A DNA stretch of 10,813 nucleotides from positions 1-10,813 of the forward strand of contig RXOD01006270.1 of the NCBI GenBank assembly GCA_005223375.1, in the 5' to 3' direction. Both the position numbers and the translations under genes were made by a program. The notes beneath the pieces were generated by a model. That model saw only the letters and a list, made by a program, of their open reading frames with translations, was not told the DNA's origin and did no database searches. The stretch is from Amoebophrya sp. AT5.2 (Eukaryota; Sar; Dinophyceae; Syndiniales; Amoebophryaceae). Positions 7,986-10,813 of this stretch are shown here, piece after piece (position 1 is the stretch's first letter; the number at the start of each line of letters is the position of its first letter).

Positions 7986-9912
7986 GTTGACTATTGAAGC
8001 AGTGGGGGCGGGTAGGTGCAAAGGAAATGTGGCAGGAGGAGCTTCAACAGATATCATTTCCGCATCTGCTCGCCCGCATCTATGCTCTACGACTACGAGT
8101 CTTGCATATACAAGGGCCATAGTGTGAAGACGACTTGAAGAGTTTTTGTCCCGGACGCAACTACTTCCACGAAGAGCAATCAATCTAGAACTCACTTGCT
8201 GGTGGTACGGGCGTTAGGTGACGTCTTTATCCTGCGCGTGGGGACGAGGACGAACACCCTACGACTACGTACCGTCAAGAGCTTGGAGGTTTTCCGCCGT
8301 AAGAACTGATGACCCGCGCCTGGGTTTTGCTGCATTCACGAAACTGCGAGAAGACTCATTTTCCACGGCTACCGCCTTCGCCTGGTGAAGACGACGCAGC
8401 TCTGGCTTCCTCTCCTAGTAGGTACAACTTCTGTACTGAACTCTGGGCCACAACCTGGTTCATCTGGAGGAGGCCCTGGCTCATTTTCTTGCCGGGTGGG
8501 CGCTGAACCCGTGTGGTAGCGTGGCCCTTGTATCAAGATTTGGGTTAGAGTATTAGTTTTCTGCGGCTGGGGAAGTGGAACTAACCAAGACGACAATCGC
8601 AATAGCAGCGGCCCAGTTCTTCTTGCTCAAGTTGTGCCGATGGCGATCACGACGCAGTTCTTGTGTTTCCGGTCACTACAACGTCTTCTGGTTCTTCGTC
8701 TTTTTCGGCGTCGTCCACAACTCATTGTATCCATTACGCGAAGAAGTAGAAGATGAAGATTTTGGACGCCGGAATAAAGGGCGTCGGGGCCGTAAGACGT
8801 TGCGCGAGCATCCCGTGGCGTTTCGCCTACAACCGAGAGCATATTGGGACGAAAATGATGGTATTTCGCTTACTGCCGAGGAGGAGGAGAAAATGTCACG
8901 AGCACCACAAGGGACGACTTCTAAGAAAAGCGACTTTTTGTTTTTCTTTCTAAAACATGATGTATCGGAAGATCATGTAATAACGAGAACTAGAGTAGTT
9001 TCTGCAGTCGCGTCTGCGTCTGGCTCCTACTTTCTCAATTACAACCTGTTGCTTTTCACCTCAACGCCTACGCTAGCCGCGTTTGTGTCCTCCTCACGGC
9101 CACGTCTGCCACACCGACGCTCGCGAGTGAAGCACACGAATCATCGACTTTTTCTGTTGCCACATCCACGACGACCGCGACTCGTAGCTGTACAAAATCT
9201 GTTGATTGTTTCTCGGACAACATTGCTTTCCTCATCTTTTTCACTGATGAAGAAAGCAACCGCCGACGAAATCGAAAACTCACACCGAAACTACATCGAA
9301 AGACGCCATTTGTGGACGAAGAACCTTCGTTGTGCCACTTCGTCCAAGCCATGTTGTAGTATTCATGAGGAAAATTTTTGGAGGAAGTGGAAGTGCCCAC
9401 CTTCATCTTGCAGATCCGCAAGGAGCAAGCATCGCAATGAATCGTCAAACAAGCAGCTGCATGAAGATGTTCGCCTCGTTCGGTGACCACTGGTTCTCGT
9501 CTCCTGTTCGTTCGCTTCCGTTTCAAAGGCACGCACTCAAATTTGCTCAAACCGATCAATCTACGCTAATCTCTCTCTTCAGTTCCTTTTCCAACGGCGC
9601 AATTCTGCAAGGGGGGAGTTCTCCGCCACCACAAGCCACTCACAAAACGTGCTGCTCATGAAAAACCTAAAACCGTGTTGACCCGCCTAACGATCCCTGT
9701 TCGGAGTTGATACAGATGAAGAATTTTCTGACTCTACTTTACGCGGCAAGTACATCCATTTCTATGCAATCACATACGTCGTGCAACAGGCCTCATCAGC
9801 TTTATCACTGCCATCGTGCTTGTGCTTGTCGATAAAAAGATTTCAATTTCATGATCCATTGTGCTTGGTTTACAGAATTCATTGACGTATCGTATACGCA
9901 TACTATACTTAG

Positions 9913-9934
9913 CACGCAGTCGTGGTCGTGCGTG
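9913..9934. repeat. Stem-loop-like inverted repeat upstream of the second gene
   Basis: CACGCA (9913-9918) and TGCGTG (9929-9934) are separated by 10 nt. Just upstream, 9887-9903 holds an imperfect palindrome built on CGTATACG (GTAT at 9887-9890, ATAC at 9900-9903, one extra C). Both lie about 110-160 bases before ATG 10049 and could be promoter elements; no function can be shown from sequence. Confidence 0.35.
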
Positions 9935-10001
9935 AGTGATAGCATAGCCATAGATTGATTCTTGAGCGACGGAAAAACCAACAGTCAGCATCATACTGTG
10001 C

Positions 10002-10043
10002 ATGCTTTCAGCGTTGAGGATCGCTACTTGTGCCTCAGCTTGA
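10002..10043 (+). other. Possible 13-codon upstream ORF before the second gene
   Basis: ATG 10002 opens a 13-codon frame (MLSALRIATCASA) ending at TGA 10041-10043, five bases before the main ATG at 10049. If it is in the mature leader it could reduce main-frame translation. A plausible splice acceptor (GTGCCTCAG, AG at 10037-10038) lies inside it and would remove its ATG if used for cis- or trans-splicing. Confidence 0.3.
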
Positions 10044-10048
10044 ACAAC

Positions 10049-10813
10049 ATGGCGTCGCCGGAGAATGAACAGCAGCAGGCGTCGTGGCGCCAAGACCGTC
10101 GCCCGGGTCGCAAGAATCCCAAATCGACCGACAAAGACATGCGAAACCCTAAATCATCAACCGATAAAGACCTGCGAGGACGAAAGCAAAAACCGGCTTC
10201 GAAGGATGGCTCCGCAGATCATGGTTCTTCAACATCTTCAAACAAGCAGGAGGTGGAAGAACGAGAGCAAAAACATACCCGGAAGACGAAGAAGGCGAAA
10301 AAATCTTCGAGGGCAGCTTCCAAAGCGTCGCGTCGCAGCAGAAGTGAGTCAGCGCACCCTCCGTCGCCAGTTGTTGTGGAGCTAAAGCCGAGACGCAGGA
10401 GGAGACCCGTCTCTACTTCGCGCAGAATGGACGTCGACGCGGATCATGAGGGCGAGGATTCCGCGTCGCGGCGGCGCTTAGCGGTAGCCGCACCGCCGCC
10501 CGAAGACAAGAGGACGGTGACTCTCAAAAAGCGAAAAGCCGCGCCTCCGCCGGATGAGGTGGTGGCCCCCCGGTGGCGAGCAGCGTCGTCTGAAAGTGCG
10601 CGTGACAGAGGAAGGAAGAGGAAGAATCAGAGTGACCAGGAACAAGAGGACCACGACGACCGCAAGATGAACACTAATGTGCAACGTCGACGAGCGGCGC
10701 CGCCGCCCGAGGATCGCGAGCGACGGCGCTCTCCACCTGGTGGTGCACCACGGGGACGGGACGACTCGCGCCATCTACTGAGGAGCGCGAACGAGCCGTC
10801 TCGCCAGCGGCAG
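10049..10813 (+). CDS. Basic Arg/Ser-rich nuclear-type protein with AAPPPED repeats (3' partial)
   Basis: ATG 10049 opens 255 codons without a stop to the end of the window, so the gene is cut at its 3' side. ATG 10049 is the first ATG after the in-frame TGA at 9956-9958 and has a good context (AACAACATGG). The product starts MASPENEQQQASW and is very basic: two tandem NPKS(S)TDKD[ML]R units at residues 23-43, a Lys-rich patch (KTKKAKKSSRAASK), an RS-like section (SRRSRSES), Arg runs (PRRRRRP) and three APPP[ED][DE] motifs. No enzymatic domain is visible; composition suggests a nuclear RNA- or chromatin-associated protein. The repeat copies differ mainly at silent positions, which indicates selection on the protein. 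An intron within the ORF cannot be excluded. Confidence 0.75.
   Translation, partial: MASPENEQQQASWRQDRRPGRKNPKSTDKDMRNPKSSTDKDLRGRKQKPASKDGSADHGSSTSSNKQEVEEREQKHTRKTKKAKKSSRAASKASRRSRSESAHPPSPVVVELKPRRRRRPVSTSRRMDVDADHEGEDSASRRRLAVAAPPPEDKRTVTLKKRKAAPPPDEVVAPRWRAASSESARDRGRKRKNQSDQEQEDHDDRKMNTNVQRRRAAPPPEDRERRRSPPGGAPRGRDDSRHLLRSANEPSRQRQ
10115..10177 (+). repeat. Tandem NPKS(S)TDKD[ML]R repeat
   Basis: Copy 1 (10115-10144, 10 codons) and copy 2 (10145-10177, 11 codons) are adjacent. Besides one extra Ser and a Met/Leu swap, they differ only silently: AAT/AAC, CCC/CCT, TCG/TCA and GAC/GAT. That pattern fits an old duplication kept by protein-level selection. Confidence 0.8.
10487..10714 (+). 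repeat. Three dispersed AAPPP[ED][DE] motifs after basic residues
   Basis: AAPPPED at 10487-10507, AAPPPDE at 10538-10558 and AAPPPED at 10694-10714. Basic residues precede each one (RRRLAV, KKRK, QRRR). Codons differ between copies at silent sites (GCA/GCG, CCG/CCT, GAA/GAG, GAC/GAT). The motif could be a short linear binding site repeated for avidity; its partner is unknown. Confidence 0.8.

Larger units (their letters stand above)
7965..10048. other. Intergenic / UTR region without a supported gene
   Basis: About 2.1 kb with lower GC than the exons. The first part must include the 3' UTR of the CCCH gene and the last part the 5' flank of the downstream gene; their limits are not visible. 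The longest open frame on either strand (8557-9486, +) has no ATG in its first third, mixed codon use and a Ser/Arg/Phe-rich product resembling nothing I know. It could hide part of a spliced gene, but I do not call it. Only small inverted repeats were found (7974-7985, 8765-8785, 9887-9903, 9913-9934). No tRNA, rRNA, transposase or long terminal repeat was seen. Confidence 0.6.

Noticed and set aside
8087..8269. Direct repeat CTACGACTACG (8087-8097 and 8259-8269)
   Set aside because: Eleven-base matches are expected by chance several times in 10 kb, and the flanks are unrelated.
8623..8631. TTGCTCAAG, similar to the end of the dinoflagellate spliced leader
   Set aside because: Only GCTCAAG matches exactly, and a 7-base match is expected by chance in a window this size.
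8557..9486. 930-nt open frame on the + strand in the intergenic region
   Set aside because: It has no ATG until about 8893, mixed codon use unlike both genes, a Ser/Arg/Phe-rich product without recognisable motifs and no repeat or splice evidence. A spliced gene here cannot be fully excluded.
9770..10093. 107-codon - strand ORF overlapping the start of the second gene
   Set aside because: No motif. It overlaps a + strand ORF that has much better coding evidence.

Overview
This window looks like nuclear DNA from a protist. One very long GC-rich reading frame is followed by GT...AG introns, the intergenic DNA is AT-richer, and the encoded proteins are RS-rich, charged and low in complexity. 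The tandem CCCH zinc fingers (YKTRMC lead-in, FAH-S/G-xxEL tails) resemble those of alveolates such as dinoflagellates and apicomplexans. That placement is a guess; no rRNA, tRNA, organellar or bacterial signal was seen to confirm it.

Layout. Nucleotides 1-7964 hold the 3' part of one spliced gene on the + strand. It is already open at base 1 and its true start lies upstream. I reconstruct four coding exons (1-5884, 6345-7193, 7454-7528, 7717-7964) and three introns (5885-6344, 7194-7453, 7529-7716). All three introns are phase 1 and each splits a GGN glycine codon. The exons total 7056 nt, giving 2351 residues plus TAA. Nearly all of the product is charged or Ser/Lys/Glu-rich. It carries an RS tract, acidic serine runs, coiled-coil-like helices and two C-x8-C-x5-C-x3-H fingers, the last of which ends exactly at intron 1. 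The tail is Tyr/Ser/Lys-rich. This is very probably a nuclear or RNP-associated RNA-binding protein.

Nucleotides 7965-10048 (about 2.1 kb) contain no gene I can support, only short inverted repeats. A second + strand gene starts at ATG 10049 and stays open to the last base, so it is truncated at 3'. It encodes a basic, Arg/Ser-rich protein with two internal repeat families whose copies differ mostly at synonymous positions, which is good evidence of real coding.

Both genes point the same way and both products look nuclear and disordered. Beyond that I see no sign that they work together. No mobile element, CRISPR array or defence system was found.
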